6,185 nucleotides of DNA from Methanoculleus sp. (lineage in GTDB: Archaea > Halobacteriota > Methanomicrobia > Methanomicrobiales > Methanoculleaceae): NCBI GenBank assembly GCA_028698765.1, contig JAQVVW010000097.1, positions 1-6,185 on the forward strand, given 5' to 3'. Positions 5,763-6,185 of this stretch are shown one piece after another; the first letter of the stretch is position 1, and each line of letters starts with the position of its first letter. Under the pieces are notes generated by a model. That model was not told the origin of the DNA. It worked only from the letters and a program-made list of their open reading frames with translations, and made no database searches. The position numbers and the translations under genes are program-made.

Positions 5763-6015
5763 ACAGGCGTTTACGTCTTCGACCCTGACAGCATGGACCC
5801 GGGGCCGTCCGGGGAGCGAGACTGCCGGCAGAAGAGCGAAAGAGAAGGGGGGCGACATCGTCTACAGCCCGGTCCCATCCGAACTCGGCGACGAGGGCCG
5901 TGCGAAGAGCCGCACGCCCGGGGCACCCGAGACCCCGACGCCGCGGGCAGAGCACGAGATCTCGAAGAAGGGCGAGGAGCGGATTGCACGGCAGCAGGTG
6001 GAGGACGGCGAGTGA
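5737..6015 (+). CDS. Doubtful small ORF, unknown function, possibly frameshifted
   Basis: From about 5851 to the TGA at 6013-6015 this frame has almost exclusively G/C third positions. It encodes GGDIVYSPVPSELGDEGR, a Pro/Thr-rich stretch, then EISKKGEERIARQQVEDGE, which looks protein-like. The 5' end is unclear. The in-frame starts are TTG 5692 and GTG 5704 (both inside the propeller gene) and GTG 5737 (inside a strong hairpin), and none has a Shine-Dalgarno. ATG 5793 lies in another frame and would join this one if the G6 run at 5847-5852 had one G fewer, giving a 73-residue product. I recognise no family. It could be a small genuine gene with a frameshift, a gene remnant, or chance coding bias in GC-rich DNA. 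Confidence 0.28.
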   Translation: MAGEHPRHRQAFTSSTLTAWTRGRPGSETAGRRAKEKGGDIVYSPVPSELGDEGRAKSRTPGAPETPTPRAEHEISKKGEERIARQQVEDGE

Positions 6016-6069
6016 GGTCGTCCGGGCACGGTGAATTTCGTAAGAACAAGTGTTGAAAGAAACAGATGA

Positions 6070-6111
6070 TAGACCCGGCGGAATCTGAACCCGCGGCCTC
6101 TCTGTCCCAAC
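6070..6111 (-). other. tRNA 3'-half-like fragment
   Basis: Read on the minus strand there is an anticodon-loop-like GTTGGGA (6111-6105), CAGAG (6104-6100) and a five-base variable loop AGGCC. A T-arm GCGGG-TTCAGAT-TCCGC (6094-6078) follows, then a 7-nt acceptor-like CGGGTCT and a discriminator-like A at 6070; CCA is not encoded. In this register the anticodon would be TGG (Pro). Two features are abnormal: G instead of A at the T-loop position 58, and a final T-stem G-U pair. No matching 5' half (AGACCCG, D-arm, CTCTG) occurs upstream through 6185; that sequence is instead two hairpins. It is best read as a partial or decayed tRNA, such as an integration-site remnant. A tRNA with an intron reaching past the window cannot be ruled out. 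Confidence 0.4.
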
Positions 6112-6133
6112 CGAAGGGGCTGCGCCCCTTTCG
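6112..6133. repeat. Tight hairpin next to the tRNA-like fragment
   Basis: AAGGGGC (6114-6120), loop TGC, GCCCCTT (6124-6130) form a perfect 7-bp stem. It can be extended by CG/CG (6112-6113 with 6132-6133) if one T is bulged. It begins exactly where similarity to a tRNA stops. Confidence 0.6.
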
Positions 6134-6141
6134 AAACCCCC

Positions 6142-6158
6142 GGCGACCTCCGGTCGCC
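6142..6158. repeat. Second tight hairpin, 7-bp stem
   Basis: GGCGACC (6142-6148), loop TCC, GGTCGCC (6152-6158), a perfect stem with a three-base loop and the same geometry as the hairpin 11 bp to its left. The pair looks like a designed or repeated structural module rather than coding DNA. Confidence 0.6.
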
Positions 6159-6185
6159 CAGGAACCGATGAAATACGCAGGAAAA

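Larger units (their letters stand above)
6016..6185. other. Noncoding right end of the window
   Basis: No convincing ORF is present in these 170 bases. Bases 6032-6070 are AT-richer than the rest of the window, which could mark a promoter or a junction. The tRNA-like fragment and the two hairpins follow. The last 27 bases hold nothing recognisable, and the segment is cut by the window edge. Confidence 0.5.

Noticed and set aside
4566..5858. A 430-codon open frame on the minus strand opposite the propeller gene
   Set aside because: Its composition is Arg/Pro/Gly-rich without domains, and the plus-strand frame has a signal peptide and regular repeats.
6070..6185. A complete tRNA gene on the minus strand
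   Set aside because: No D-arm and no partner for the acceptor strand occur within the window; only a 3' half-like part can be drawn.

Overview
The window looks like a chromosomal stretch of a GC-rich euryarchaeal methanogen, most likely Methanomicrobiales and possibly close to Methanoculleus. This is judged from protein style and base composition; no search was run. The archaeal signs are a DUF460/COG2433 protein, TATA-box promoters with very short or absent leaders, and mostly weak Shine-Dalgarno sites. Third codon positions are strongly G/C throughout, and no gene stands out as compositionally foreign.

Left block (1-1755, plus strand): the C-terminal half of a DUF460 RNase H-like/coiled-coil protein enters from outside the window. 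It overlaps by 8 bp a thiL-type thiamine-monophosphate kinase that starts at GTG 889 behind a near-perfect Shine-Dalgarno. Next is a structured convergent intergenic region (1756-2048) with several hairpins and a 29/30-bp imperfect inverted repeat whose arms contain a 9-bp tandem unit.

Middle block (2049-4460): a YhfC-type intramembrane metalloprotease (minus) and an acyltransferase-3 membrane protein (plus) diverge from a 68-bp spacer. The spacer holds one perfectly palindromic 10-bp TATA box, placed so that the protease transcript should be leaderless. The acyltransferase converges on, and overlaps by 32 bp, a small cysteine-rich C_GCAxxG_C_C redox-type protein (minus).

Right block (4490-6185): divergent from the redox gene is a secreted or surface-anchored WD40/PQQ-like beta-propeller protein with a signal peptide, about eight repeats, a Thr-rich stalk and a C-terminal hydrophobic anchor. 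A strong hairpin follows its stop. Beyond it lie a doubtful small ORF with a possible frameshift at a G6 run, and a noncoding end with a minus-strand fragment resembling a tRNA 3' half and two tight 7-bp hairpins.

Apart from the DUF460-thiL pair the genes do not form an obvious pathway. Three of the five identified proteins are membrane or surface proteins. I found no CRISPR array, transposase, defence cassette or complete RNA gene. The least explained items are the tRNA-like fragment with its hairpins, the convergent intergenic repeat, and the shared palindromic promoter.
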